Shown here: positions 50,192 through 59,387 of the stretch, piece by piece
How the letters are laid out: every line of letters starts with the position of its first letter
How positions within the stretch are numbered: the first letter of the stretch is position 1
DNA from: Akkermansia sp.
GTDB taxonomy: Bacteria > Verrucomicrobiota > Verrucomicrobiia > Verrucomicrobiales > Akkermansiaceae
Direction: 5' to 3'
Assembly: GCA_017471985.1 (NCBI GenBank)
Contig: JAFURE010000071.1
Location: 1 to 59,643, forward strand
DNA: 59,643 nucleotides
Made by a program: the position numbers and the translations under genes
Notes under the pieces: generated by a model
What the model was told of the DNA's origin: nothing
What the model saw: only the letters and a program-made list of their open reading frames with translations
Databases searched by the model: none

Positions 50192-50974
50192 ATGGCATAT
50201 CTGGAAATCAGGGGAGCAAGTGTGCACTACCCCGTGCGCAATACCTGGGGAACCACAGGTGAAGTTGTGCGCGCGGTGGACGACGTGAGCCTGTCGGTAG
50301 AGCGCGGGCGCATACTCGGGTTGGTGGGCGAGAGTGGTTGCGGCAAGAGCAGCCTGTCGCGAGCCATCATGCAACTGCAACCACTGACCGCCGGCAGTAT
50401 TGAGCTCGACGGCACCAATCTGAGTGCCCTGAGCGCAGCCGAAGTCCGCAGGCGACGGCTGGATTTTCAGATGGTGTTTCAGGACCCCTACGCCTCCCTC
50501 AACCCGCGTTTCAGCATATTCAGCACCCTGGCAGAGGCCCTGAGTCGCCGCGAGCCCCTGCCCCGCCGTCATCGGGAATCTGCCGTTGCCGAACTCATGA
50601 ACCGCGTGGGACTGAGCCCCGAGCACATGTACAAATACCCGCACGAGTTCTCAGGCGGCCAGCGCCAGCGCATTGCCATCGCCCGTGCCATCGCCCCCCG
50701 CCCCGCCCTTCTGCTGGCAGACGAACCGGTATCGGCGCTCGACGTTTCCATACAGAGCCAGATTCTGAACCTGCTCAACGACCTCACCCGTGATTTGGGG
50801 CTCACCATGATTTTCATTTCCCACGACCTCTCGGTCGTGCATTACATGGCAGATGACATCGCCGTCATGCGCCGCGGCCGCATTGTGGAATACGGTCCTG
50901 CCGACGAGGTCTTCGGCAACCCGCAGCATGAATATACCCGCAAGTTGCTCGAAGCCGTGCCAAAAATGGATTAA
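50192..50974 (+). CDS. Oligopeptide-type ABC transporter ATP-binding protein (DppF/OppF class)
   Basis: The product has 260 residues. Walker A GESGCGKSS near 48-56, Q-loop MVFQDPYASLNP, signature FSGGQRQRIAIARA, Walker B ALLLADEPVSALD, and H-loop ISHDLSVV. Length and the peptide-ABC signature QDPYASLNPR point to the Dpp/Opp family, which imports peptides or nickel. No permease, binding protein or second ATPase is adjacent, so partner genes lie elsewhere or are lost. Right after it the base composition drops sharply into an AT-rich island. Confidence 0.9.
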   Translation: MAYLEIRGASVHYPVRNTWGTTGEVVRAVDDVSLSVERGRILGLVGESGCGKSSLSRAIMQLQPLTAGSIELDGTNLSALSAAEVRRRRLDFQMVFQDPYASLNPRFSIFSTLAEALSRREPLPRRHRESAVAELMNRVGLSPEHMYKYPHEFSGGQRQRIAIARAIAPRPALLLADEPVSALDVSIQSQILNLLNDLTRDLGLTMIFISHDLSVVHYMADDIAVMRRGRIVEYGPADEVFGNPQHEYTRKLLEAVPKMD

Positions 50975-51057
50975 AAAGAAGCCCCCATCTTTTAAAGGCA
51001 TGCGATTGCCTGTTCGTCTCGCAAACATAATTATTACGAATTAGCACTTATATTATT

Positions 51058-51447
51058 ATGAGAAAAGTTGCTATTATTATCATTATTCTGCTTATTTTAA
51101 TGGAGAGTTATCATCAACTATATCTTTCGAGCCTGGTTCCCCCAATGACTTCAAAAACAAGTTATTCAAGTGGCAATCCTCTTGTTGGAGAAGAAAAATA
51201 CATATATGGAAAAATCAAATCTGATGACGCATTTTCAGATAAAGAATGGTGTGAAATTTATTATTCTGCTGCTTGTGAAATGGAATTGTCTGAATTTCTG
51301 ACATTGTATAATGATTATGTATCATTTTATGGTCATGCAAACGTGAGAGAGCTGCGATATTTTGAAAGAGAAACAGAAAATATGACAATGAGAGCTATTG
51401 TTAATAGAAAGACGAAAGAATGTCATATTGCCATATTTGGAAGATAA
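51058..51447 (+). CDS. AT-rich small membrane-anchored protein of unknown function
   Basis: The product has 129 residues. A single hydrophobic helix (4-16) is followed by a soluble part with EKYIYGKIKSDDAFSDKEWC and ELRYFERETENMTMRAIVNR. It is unrecognised. Its base use is very AT-rich, like the genes at 256 and 1362. The same AT-rich repeat as after the gene at 256 follows it at 51555. It is probably imported DNA. Confidence 0.55.
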   Translation: MRKVAIIIIILLILMESYHQLYLSSLVPPMTSKTSYSSGNPLVGEEKYIYGKIKSDDAFSDKEWCEIYYSAACEMELSEFLTLYNDYVSFYGHANVRELRYFERETENMTMRAIVNRKTKECHIAIFGR

Positions 51448-51554
51448 CGGCAGCATAAATCTAACTAATTGATTTCCGAATAGTTAAACATCAAAAAGGC
51501 GTCAGATTACAAATGGCTATTTTATTTTTGTGTAGCTCTTGCGTATAGAAAACT

Positions 51555-51665
51555 CAAAAATTCTGTCAACCTGTCCATGCGATTGCATAGCTTGTTCGTG
51601 TAAGCATGTATTTTCAGCTTATTTATTATACTGCAAATAAACACGTTACGCAATCCTACCCCCCC
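51555..51665. repeat. AT-rich dispersed repeat, copy 2
   Basis: It is the partner of 1195-1310, with the identical core AGCTTATTTATTATACTGC and AAATAAAC. Here no gene follows directly, which argues against a simple promoter role. Confidence 0.6.
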
Positions 51666-51727
51666 TTTTATAACGATTTTTAGTTTTTAATTATACCAAC
51701 ACACGCGTTGGAACAATTAAGAAAATA

Positions 51728-52110
51728 GCAATTTGCCGAGCAGAATGGCGAACCGAAGGTGAGCGGAATTTAATAAGCCCGCACTTGTGCGGGCGGCAGA
51801 GCATTAGCCCAGTGCAAGCGAGCGGAAGCTCGCGCAGCTCTGGGTAAAGAGAAAAAATAATCAAAGCCCCGCAGAAATGCGGGGCGACGGAAAAGCGTGT
51901 TACAACCGCATGAGGTTATTTTATGACCGGCTCCTGCTCTTTTGGTTCAAGATCCGTGCATTTCTGAGCAAAACTCCTCCGTCACCCCGCAAGTCTGCGG
52001 GGTTCACATTTCTTTTTTATCCCTACCACAGGTTCCGTTCGCGTTGCTCACTACACCTGTGGCTACTTCTCTGTCGCCCGCTCCGCGGGCTTAAAAAGTG
52101 CGGCTCCCAT
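51728..52110. repeat. Large palindromic (MITE-like) element, copy 2
   Basis: It has the same order as 26617-27042: GCAATTTG, then GCGAACCGAAGGTGAGCGG, a CCCGCAC/GTGCGGGC hairpin, AGCCCAGTGCAAGCG with AGCTCTGGGT, a GCCCCGCA/TGCGGGGC hairpin, and GTTACAACCGCATGAGG, then the inverted second arm with CACCCCGCAAGTCTGCGGGG. The right end is less well kept (CGCCCGCTCCGCGGGC, then AAAAAGTGCGGCTCC). Confidence 0.75.
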
Positions 52111-52460
52111 CTTCGCTAAGCTGGGGCGTGAACGGTGGGATAGACACGCATATCCGCGGGCAAAAGCCCGCCTAGCTCAACACTTTGTAAATTGTAGATT
52201 GTAAATGCTCACCAAGCTCCAATTTTACTGTCAAAATAGGTCTAAACCTCTATTTGTACCAACGCGTACCAACACGTTTTTTATAATAATCGGCGGTTAT
52301 AGCCGATTACCGACATCATGCAATGAGCAGGCATTTTATGCAATAAAGAAAATACTTCGCTGTGATGTCACTCTCTCAACTGAACAAAGCAAGGCGGCAA
52401 GAGAGAGAGAGTTTATATAAGATATGCGGACGGTTCACTCTCCAAAAAAGCTTTGAGTTT
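52111..52460. other. AT-rich intergenic stretch before prfB
   Basis: It holds CTTTGTAAATTGTAGATTG at 52183-52205, which recurs at 53781, and the pair ACCAACGCGT/ACCAACACGT near 52258-52275. No gene is seen. Confidence 0.4.
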
Positions 52461-52465
52461 CAGGC

Positions 52466-52494
52466 TTGACAAAGGTGGGATTCGCCTGTATACT
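52466..52494 (+). promoter_or_regulatory. prfB promoter
   Basis: TTGACA at 52466-52471, 17-nt spacer, TATACT at 52489-52494. ATG 52505 follows 10 nt later with no Shine-Dalgarno. Confidence 0.8.
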
Positions 52495-52504
52495 CCGCGC
52501 CCGT

Positions 52505-53612
52505 ATGGAGAACCAGACGACCAATATCGATCTCTCGACGCTTGACACGGAGGCCATGCGCAGCCGTCTTTCCGAGCTCGGGAGCTATCTTTGACCCCGC
52601 AGCACTTGAAGAGAAAGTAGCCGAACTCGATGAGCGCATGAGTGCGCCCGATTTCTGGGATAACCCCGCCGCCGCTCGTGCCCTGATGGCCGAGGTAAAC
52701 CCCATTAAACGCCGCCTGGAGCAGTTCCGCGCCCTGGAAAGCGGACTGGAGGACGTAGAGGTAGCCATCGAGATGGCTGCCGAGGAGCCTGAAATGGCCG
52801 CCGATGCCGTTGCCGAGTACGAGAACTGGGTAAAGCGCCTGCAGGAGTTCGAGCTTATCACCCTGCTGAACGGCCCGCACGACAATGCCGGCTGCTACGT
52901 GACCATTCACGCCGGTGCCGGTGGTACCGAGGCCTGCGACTGGGCCAGCATGCTGCTGCGCATGTACCTGCGCTACTGCGAACGCCACGGCTTCAATACC
53001 GAAATCATGGAAAGCACCGATGGCGATGAAGCCGGCATACGCTCCGTGACCATTAAGATTGAGGGTGAGTACGCCTACGGTTACCTGAAGAATGAGCGCG
53101 GCATTCACCGCCTGGTACGCATGAGCCCCTTCGACTCCGCCGGCAAGCGCCACACCTCCTTCTGCTCACTCGATGCCACCCCCGATATCTCCGATGACAT
53201 TGAAATCGAGGTGAAGGAAGCCGATGTGAAGATGGACACCTACCGCTCGGGCGGTAAGGGCGGCCAGAACGTGAACAAGGTGGAAACCGCCGTGCGACTG
53301 ACCCACCTTCCCACCGGTATCATCGTAGCCTGCCAGACCCAGCGATCCCAGCTGCGCAACCGCGAGGAAGCCATGCGCATGCTCAAGGCCCGCCTGATTC
53401 AGCTCGAGGAAGACCGCAAGCGCGCCGAGGCTGACCGCCAGTACTCCGAGAAGGGTGACATTGCCTGGGGCAACCAGATTCGCTCCTACGTGTTCCAGCC
53501 CTACCAGATGGTGAAGGACCTGCGCACCGGCGTGGAGTCCGGCAACATTCAGGATGTGATGGACGGCAATATCGATGCCTACATCGAGGGCATGCTCCGG
53601 CATAATATGTGA
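52505..53612 (+). CDS. prfB: Peptide chain release factor 2, programmed +1 frameshift
   Basis: RF2 ends translation at UGA and UAA. The first 29 codons (ATG 52505 to CTT 52589-52591) end at an in-frame TGA (52592-52594). Reading CTT-TGA-C and slipping +1 gives GAC and continues in the long frame, for 368 residues in all. This is the classic RF2 autoregulatory frameshift. The upstream GGGAGC is only a weak internal Shine-Dalgarno. The stop-recognition motif is SPF (RMSPFDSAG) and the catalytic loop is [13 protein letters not shown] near residue 252. Confidence 0.95.
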
Positions 53613-53616
53613 TTTT

Positions 53617-53811
53617 GATTTACAATCTACTATTTACAATCTACAATGTAAAGGTACCGCTCGCTTTCGCTCGCAAGGATACGCGAAGCCTATTAACACC
53701 GTGTGTTCCGCGCCTTAGGGCGCGGGCGACAAGCAGGTTCAGGCATAGCAACATTGCGGCGACAGCCGCCAAACTCAATACTTTGTAAATTGTAGATTGT
53801 AAATTGTAAAT
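53617..53811. repeat. Inverted-end repeat element between prfB and trmD
   Basis: The left end GATTTACAATCTAC, then TATTTACAATCTACAATG, is the near complement of the right end CTTTGTAAATTGTAGATTG then TAAATTGTAAATC. About 125 bp of GC-rich hairpins lie between, including GCGCC-tta-GGGCGC and GCGGC-gaca-GCCGC. The solitary end at 52183-52205 matches the right end. Confidence 0.65.
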
Positions 53812-53825
53812 CCCATACAACTTTC

Positions 53826-54635
53826 ATGCTCACCATTGACGTATTGACGCTCTTTCCGGAGCTGATAAGCACCCCGCTCTCGCAGAGTATCATGGGGCGA
53901 GCGGCGGATAAAGGGCTTATCTGCGTGCGGGCACACCAGCTGCGCGACTGGGCACACGACAAGCACCACCGTACCGATGATTACCTGTGCGGCGGCGGTC
54001 AGGGTATGCTCATGAAGTGCGAACCCATCTTCGCCGCTATCGAGGAACTGCGCCGGGAGAATACAAGGGTCATCCTCATGACCCCGCAGGGGCGCGTGTT
54101 CTCACAGCCCGTAGCCGAGGAACTGGCAGCCCCCTGCCTGGATGAGAGTGCTGACGTACACTACATTTTCCTGTGCGGGCACTACGAGGGTGTGGACCAG
54201 CGCGTGATTGATGCTCTGGTGGATATGGAGCTTTCCATCGGCGACTACATTCTGACCAACGGAGCCATAGCCGCCGTGGTGGTGATAGATGCCATTGCGC
54301 GCCTGCTGCCCGGCGCACTGGGTGACTCCCGCAGCAGCGAGGAGGAGTCATTCGCCAACGGCCTGCTCGAAGCCCCGGCCTACACCAAGCCGAACGTCTT
54401 CCGCGATATGCCCGTGCCGGAGGTGTTCCTGTCGGGCAACCACAAGGCCATAGCCGAGTGGAAACTCGAGCACGCCCTGGAGCGCACAAAGACCAACCGC
54501 CCCGACCTCTACGAGGCCTGGGCAGCCGCTCACCCGGAACATTTCTCACCGAAAAAGAAGAAAAAACGCACCAAACTCACCCACTACAAGCCGCGCCCCG
54601 AGCAGCAAATGCCGCAGGATACCCCCGAAAATTAA
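53826..54635 (+). CDS. trmD: tRNA (guanine-N1)-methyltransferase
   Basis: The product has 269 residues. TrmD methylates G37 of tRNAs with SAM, which prevents frameshifting. The start MLTIDVLTLFPELISTPLSQ, the G-rich DDYLCGGGQGML, the SAM knot region CGHYEGVDQRV and SIGDYILTNGA are all present. The C-terminal tail (about 240-269) is basic and longer than usual (PKKKKKRTKLTHY). No rpsP, rimM or rplS flank it. Confidence 0.96.
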   Translation: MLTIDVLTLFPELISTPLSQSIMGRAADKGLICVRAHQLRDWAHDKHHRTDDYLCGGGQGMLMKCEPIFAAIEELRRENTRVILMTPQGRVFSQPVAEELAAPCLDESADVHYIFLCGHYEGVDQRVIDALVDMELSIGDYILTNGAIAAVVVIDAIARLLPGALGDSRSSEEESFANGLLEAPAYTKPNVFRDMPVPEVFLSGNHKAIAEWKLEHALERTKTNRPDLYEAWAAAHPEHFSPKKKKKRTKLTHYKPRPEQQMPQDTPEN

Positions 54636-54718
54636 AAAAATCATCATTTTTTCTGATTTTTTTGAACAAAAAGAGTATGGCAGACATCTTAACCACCGAG
54701 AGAGCGCTAAGTGTGCTT

Positions 54719-54750
54719 CTTGTGGGATGAGTACCCACAAGGTCTTTTTC
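54719..54750 (+). terminator. Terminator downstream of trmD
   Basis: CTTGTGGG and CCCACAAG pair around ATGAGTA and are followed by GTCTTTTTC. A 17-codon reading frame (54677-54730) ends inside it; see the rejected list. Confidence 0.6.
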
Positions 54751-54773
54751 ATGTAATTTCAGAGTTGATCGAT

Positions 54774-54809
54774 ACGAGCGGGAGAAGGCGAAAGCCCCCT
54801 CCCGCTCGT
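54774..54809 (+). terminator. Second hairpin between trmD and the M23 gene
   Basis: ACGAGCGGGAG and CTCCCGCTCGT form an 11-bp stem with inner GGCGAAAGCC. The T-run after it is weak (TCGGTTTAT). Confidence 0.55.
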
Positions 54810-54852
54810 TCGGTTTATATCCTCCCCCTCATGAAAAAGTTAGCTAATATGC

Positions 54853-54881
54853 TTGCATAAAATCCAAGCGTCCTGTATAAT
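54853..54881 (+). promoter_or_regulatory. Promoter of the M23/OmpA-like operon
   Basis: TTGCAT at 54853-54858, 17-nt spacer, TATAAT at 54876-54881. ATG 54892 is 10 nt downstream, a leaderless layout. Confidence 0.75.
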
Positions 54882-54891
54882 GCGCGCGCGT

Positions 54892-55758
54892 ATGGCAAAA
54901 AGATGGTACAATAACCCGTTCAAGGTAGCGGTTCCGGTGCTGCTGGCACTGGGAGCCACGGGGGCGTGCTATCTCTTCACCACCCGCGGCGGCGCTGCCG
55001 AGCGAGCCGCAGAAGTCGAGTACAACAAGTACAGCGCGGCAGAACCGCTCAGCAACATGCCGGAGGGGGGCATACACCCGGGCTACGTTCTGCTCACGGC
55101 AGAGCAGATGGTAAAAGTACCGCTGGCAGACGGATTTCAGTGGCCGGTGGGCACCCCGGCCATGGCCATGATGTACGATGCCCAGCCCTTCGGTGAGCCC
55201 AACCCCAAGCGCGGCGGTCACCACAGCGGGCAGGACCTCAACGGCATAGGCGGCGAGAACACCGATGAGGGTGAACCCGTATACGCCGCCGCTCGCGGTC
55301 TGGTGCTCTACAGCGGCAATCCCGGTCCGGGCTGGGGCAATGTTGTCACCATTGCGCACCGACTGCCCGGCAGCAACGACATCATTCAGACCCTCTATGC
55401 CCACCTCGGCGAGCGCAACGTGCGCCCCGGTCAGCTTGTAGGTCGCGGGCAGCGCATCGGCACCATCGGCACGGCTGACGGCGCCTACCTGGCTCACCTG
55501 CATTTCGAGGCCATACGTTCCCTGAGCAACGAGGCCGGCATGCCCGCCTACCATCCCGCCGGCACCATGAACCGCATCAACCCCGCCGAGCTCATAGCCG
55601 AGCACCCTGCCCCCGCCATTTCAGACCCCTATGAGCAGGTGCGACGTCTCATGATTCGAGAAACGGCCAATGCCGCTCCCGCCACCACATCTCAGATTTC
55701 GCCCCCTAATCCCACTTCAGACACCATTCAGATAAACCCCGCACAATTCCTCAAGTAA
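54892..55758 (+). CDS. M23-family metallopeptidase, membrane-anchored
   Basis: The product has 288 residues. An N-terminal hydrophobic helix (about 9-26, VAVPVLLALGATGACYLF) anchors or exports it. The LytM/M23 fold has HHSGQDLNG near 108 (the H-x3-D zinc pair) and the HLHFE motif near 203. It should cut peptidoglycan cross-links, or act as a LytM-like activator. The core is complete by sequence. The stop codon and the next start overlap as TAATG, so it is co-translated with the OmpA-like gene. Confidence 0.88.
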   Translation: MAKRWYNNPFKVAVPVLLALGATGACYLFTTRGGAAERAAEVEYNKYSAAEPLSNMPEGGIHPGYVLLTAEQMVKVPLADGFQWPVGTPAMAMMYDAQPFGEPNPKRGGHHSGQDLNGIGGENTDEGEPVYAAARGLVLYSGNPGPGWGNVVTIAHRLPGSNDIIQTLYAHLGERNVRPGQLVGRGQRIGTIGTADGAYLAHLHFEAIRSLSNEAGMPAYHPAGTMNRINPAELIAEHPAPAISDPYEQVRRLMIRETANAAPATTSQISPPNPTSDTIQINPAQFLK

Positions 55759-57275
55759 TGAAACGCAGCATCATTCTTTTCCTGGTATCCTTCATGATTA
55801 CCGCCGGCATTGGCGGTGGTGTGTACTATGCCATTTCACAGGGGCTTATACCCGGCGTAACCCTCAGCAAGACCACACCCGGCCCCGAGGTTGCCACCCC
55901 GACTTCCACAGAGCAGCCGGCCGACAATCAGCAGACCGAACCCACGGCCACCGATGAGCAGCCCACCACCACCGACAGCACGGAAACCACTCCCGCGACG
56001 GATGACGGCATACCTTCCAAGCTCGACCCCACCACCACCGATGAGCCCACTATCGGCACCGATGAGCCGACTGAGCCCGCTGTGGATACACCGACCGAGC
56101 CCGCCACGGACCAGCCCGAACAGACAACCGGCGACCAGCCCTCCACCACCACCGAGGCCGATACCACCCCGCGTATCACCCTGACTCTTTCCGAGACAGC
56201 CAACAGCTCCGAGCACGAGCTGGCTCTGAAGGCCCGCGAAGCCCTGCGCCACGAAGACACTAAGGCCGCTATGGATTACTTTGTAGAGCGCGGCGGTATC
56301 ACCCCTCAGGCCGCTGCTGACCTGCTGAAGTGGGCCGAGCAGAACAAACCGGGTGAAGTTGTCGAGGTAGCTGACATGCGCCGCCCCGATGGTAACAAGG
56401 TAACCCGCTACCGCCTGAAGAGCGAGAACGGCAACGAGGATATCCTGCTGGATGTTGTAACCAACCGCAGCGGCATCTGTGCCATCGAGAGTGCCACTCC
56501 CGCCCCCGCCGACAAGACTGCCATTACCGCCGACTGCGACCACATCACCGTTTCCGAGGGCTTCATTGAGGCCGTGCGCCACGGCAACATGAACCAGGCC
56601 CGCGACTTGACTACCGGCGAGGAAATCTCACTGGCCACCGTGGCCGGTCTGTGCATGGTGTTCGAGGAGGGCAACTTCGAACTGCGCAAGGACAAGCCCA
56701 TTCGCAACACCTTCCACAACGATGATTTCGCCGGCAACATGGTGTACGTCACCTCGTCTGCCGACCAGAGTCAGGAGGCCAAAATCAGTCTGGAACTCAG
56801 CCGCACCGAGCCCGGTTGGCGCGTGAAGGCCGTGGGTCTGGAAGGCCTGCTGAGCAGCTACGAGAACAGCGCCAATGAAGAGGGCGGTCGCTACTTCCCC
56901 ATCGTGAAGAACCCCAAGGGTGGCGACTCGCTGGCTCTCTTCTTCGGCTTCAACGAGGCCGACCTCACCCCCCGCTCCCTTCGCCAGTTGCAGATTGTGG
57001 CTGAGCTGCTGAAGGAGACTCAGGGCAAGCTCAACATCTCGGGGCACACCGATGACGTGGGTTCCGAGCGCTACAACCTGCGCCTTTCTGAGCGCCGAGC
57101 CGATGCCGTGAAAGCCGCACTCGTGGGCTTCGGGGTGAATGCCGAGCAGATTACCACCCACGGCCTCGGTAAGAGCCAGCCCCGCCGCACCTATACCGAG
57201 ACTGACACCGAGCAGACTGTGGACTACATTCGCGGTGAGAACCGTCGCGCCGAGATTTACCTCGACTTCGAGTAA
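55758..57275 (+). CDS. OmpA-family peptidoglycan-binding protein
   Basis: The product has 505 residues. One hydrophobic N-terminal helix (about 4-28) is followed by a long Pro/Thr/Glu-rich linker (about 40-135), a middle alpha/beta region (about 140-375) and a C-terminal OmpA-like domain: FGFNEADLTPRSLRQLQIVA, LNISGHTDDVGSERYNLRLS, ERRADAVKAALVGFGV, ENRRAEIYL. That domain binds diaminopimelate in peptidoglycan. The linker would span the periplasm. It is coupled to the M23 gene, so the pair probably serves cell-wall remodelling. Confidence 0.9.
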   Translation: MKRSIILFLVSFMITAGIGGGVYYAISQGLIPGVTLSKTTPGPEVATPTSTEQPADNQQTEPTATDEQPTTTDSTETTPATDDGIPSKLDPTTTDEPTIGTDEPTEPAVDTPTEPATDQPEQTTGDQPSTTTEADTTPRITLTLSETANSSEHELALKAREALRHEDTKAAMDYFVERGGITPQAAADLLKWAEQNKPGEVVEVADMRRPDGNKVTRYRLKSENGNEDILLDVVTNRSGICAIESATPAPADKTAITADCDHITVSEGFIEAVRHGNMNQARDLTTGEEISLATVAGLCMVFEEGNFELRKDKPIRNTFHNDDFAGNMVYVTSSADQSQEAKISLELSRTEPGWRVKAVGLEGLLSSYENSANEEGGRYFPIVKNPKGGDSLALFFGFNEADLTPRSLRQLQIVAELLKETQGKLNISGHTDDVGSERYNLRLSERRADAVKAALVGFGVNAEQITTHGLGKSQPRRTYTETDTEQTVDYIRGENRRAEIYLDFE

Positions 57276-57281
57276 TCAACC

Positions 57282-59264
57282 ATGTACGAGTTCACCCCGG
57301 CGCGGCTCGATTACGCAGCTGAGCTCAATCCTGAGCAATACGCCGCCGTATGCACTCAGGCGCAGCACGCCTTGGTCATAGCCGGTGCCGGTAGCGGCAA
57401 AACCCGTACACTCACCTACAGGGTGGCACGCCTGCTGGAAAGCGGTGTGCCACCCTGGCGCATTCTGCTGCTGACCTTCACAAACAAAGCCGCCCGAGAA
57501 ATGCTGGAGCGCGTGGCTCAGCTGACCGGTCGTGGCAGCGGGCAGATATGGGGCGGCACGTTCCACTCTGTCGCGAACAGGCTGCTGCGCCTGCATGCCC
57601 CGAGACTGGGCTACCAACCCGGCTTCAGTATACTCGACGCCGACGACCAGCGCGCCCTCTTTCGCGCCCTGACCAAGCAATTCTCGGGCAAGACAACCAA
57701 GAGCGACCGATTCCCCAAGCCCGAGGTGCTCATGAGCCTGCACAGCCTGGCCATCAACACAGGCCGCAGCTGGCAGCAGACACTCACCGATGACTACGAC
57801 CACCTCGAGAAGTTTGAGGAAGCCATCGGCAAGATTTACACCGCCTATCAGGCCCGCAAGATGGAGAGCAACTCCATGGACTTCGATGACCTGCTCACCA
57901 ACATGGTGCGCCTGCTGCGGGAGCACGCGGATTTGCGCGCCGAACTGCAGCAGCGCTTTCTGCATGTGCTGGTGGATGAGTATCAGGACACCAATACCCT
58001 GCAGGCTGAGCTCATAGCCCTGCTCTCGGGCGGCAGCGCCACCTCGCTCATGGTGGTGGGGGACGACGCCCAGAGCATCTACTCCTGGCGCGGTGCCAAT
58101 GTCGACCACATTTTCGACTTCACCCACACCTACCCCGATGCCGAAGTCTACAAAATTGAGACCAACTACCGCAGCGTGCCGGCTATCCTCGAGATATCCA
58201 ATGCCGCCATCGCACAGAACAGCCGCCAGTTTGTCAAAACTCTGCGTCCTGCCCGCGATGAGGGCCGCCTGAAACCCGCCGTTGTTCCCGCGCCCGATAA
58301 CCGGACGGAGGCAAAGTTCGTGGCTCAGCGAATCGACGAACTCATGGCCGACGGCATACCGGGCAAGGACATCGCCGTGCTCTACCGCGCCCACTTCCAC
58401 AGTATGGATGTGCAGATGGAGCTCACGCGCAACCACATTCCCTTCCGCATCACCAGCGGGCTGCGCTTCTTTGAACAAGCGCATATCAAGGATATCGTCG
58501 CTTGGCTGCGACTGCTCAGCAACCCGAGAGATGAGGTGGCCTTCCGCCGCATTGTGGGCACCTTCCCCCGCGTGGGAGATGCCACTGCCGGCAAGCTCTG
58601 GCAGGGCTGGCTCAGCGCAGCCGAAGCCTGGTTTGCCGCTCACCCCGGCGAGCAAACCATCACCGCCCCGCACAGCGAAGTCATGAAGAAGGTGAAAGCC
58701 CCCGCAGCCGCAGGCCTGCACTGGGGAGGGTTCCTCACCTCCATGGACAGCCTGCACCCTGCTGACCGTCAGCTCACCCCCACCGAGCTCGTCAAGCTCG
58801 TGCAGAACTACATGAACGCCTACATGCGCTCTGCCTATGATAATTACGAAGAGCGCATGGAGGATATTGACCAGCTCATCAAATCACTGTCCGACATGCC
58901 GGATTTGGAGTCCTTCCTCAGTCAGGTGGCTCTGCTCAGTGAGGTGGACAACGACAGCCTGGCCGATGATGACTGCGTGACGCTCTCCACCATCCACCAA
59001 GCCAAGGGTCTGGAGTGGAAGATTGTGTTCGTCATTTTCCTGGGCGAGGGGCTGTTCCCGCACTACAGGGTTATCAGCAGCGGGGACCCCGATGATATAG
59101 AGGAGGAAACCCGCCTGTTCTATGTGGCCATCACCCGAGCCGAGGACCAGCTCTACCTGACCTTCCCCCGCTACAACGGCCATAGCTACGACAGCCAGTA
59201 TTGCCCGCCATCCCGATTCCTCACCACCCTGCCCGAGGAACTCTTTGAGGTGTGGAATATGTGA
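57282..59264 (+). CDS. UvrD/PcrA/Rep-type superfamily 1A helicase
   Basis: The product has 660 residues. Motif I is GAGSGKTRTL near 35-44, motif Ia LLLTFTNKAAREM, motif II VDEYQDTN, motif III VGDDAQSIYSWRGA, motif IV NYRSVPAI, motif V TIHQAKGLEW and motif VI VAITRAED. This 3'-5' DNA helicase acts in repair or replication. It is somewhat shorter than UvrD/PcrA (about 720) and lacks their C-terminal tail, so Rep-like or another subgroup is possible. It follows the OmpA-like gene by 6 bp. Confidence 0.93.
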   Translation: MYEFTPARLDYAAELNPEQYAAVCTQAQHALVIAGAGSGKTRTLTYRVARLLESGVPPWRILLLTFTNKAAREMLERVAQLTGRGSGQIWGGTFHSVANRLLRLHAPRLGYQPGFSILDADDQRALFRALTKQFSGKTTKSDRFPKPEVLMSLHSLAINTGRSWQQTLTDDYDHLEKFEEAIGKIYTAYQARKMESNSMDFDDLLTNMVRLLREHADLRAELQQRFLHVLVDEYQDTNTLQAELIALLSGGSATSLMVVGDDAQSIYSWRGANVDHIFDFTHTYPDAEVYKIETNYRSVPAILEISNAAIAQNSRQFVKTLRPARDEGRLKPAVVPAPDNRTEAKFVAQRIDELMADGIPGKDIAVLYRAHFHSMDVQMELTRNHIPFRITSGLRFFEQAHIKDIVAWLRLLSNPRDEVAFRRIVGTFPRVGDATAGKLWQGWLSAAEAWFAAHPGEQTITAPHSEVMKKVKAPAAAGLHWGGFLTSMDSLHPADRQLTPTELVKLVQNYMNAYMRSAYDNYEERMEDIDQLIKSLSDMPDLESFLSQVALLSEVDNDSLADDDCVTLSTIHQAKGLEWKIVFVIFLGEGLFPHYRVISSGDPDDIEEETRLFYVAITRAEDQLYLTFPRYNGHSYDSQYCPPSRFLTTLPEELFEVWNM

Positions 59265-59297
59265 TTCCCGGCAGCGCGACTCCCCCTCCCCCCTATC

Positions 59298-59387
59298 CCC
59301 AAGGCGCAGCCTTGGTCTTCACCACCGTGCGCAGCACGGTTCTTCACCGCGGGCTTTAGCCCGCTTTTCACCCGGCCGTAGGCCGTT
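59298..59387. repeat. Hairpin array, TCTTCACC linker (array F)
   Basis: The stems CCAAGG-cgcag-CCTTGG, ACCGTGC-gca-GCACGGT, GCGGGC-ttta-GCCCGC and CGGCC-gta-GGCCG are joined by TCTTCACC or TTTTCACC. It is array C minus one unit, with repaired stems. Confidence 0.8.

Noticed and set aside
54677..54730. A 17-codon frame (MADILTTERALSVLLVG) before a hairpin, possible leader peptide
   Set aside because: It has no rare-codon or regulatory-residue run. The next gene has its own promoter after it, so attenuation has no target. Chance is a sufficient explanation.
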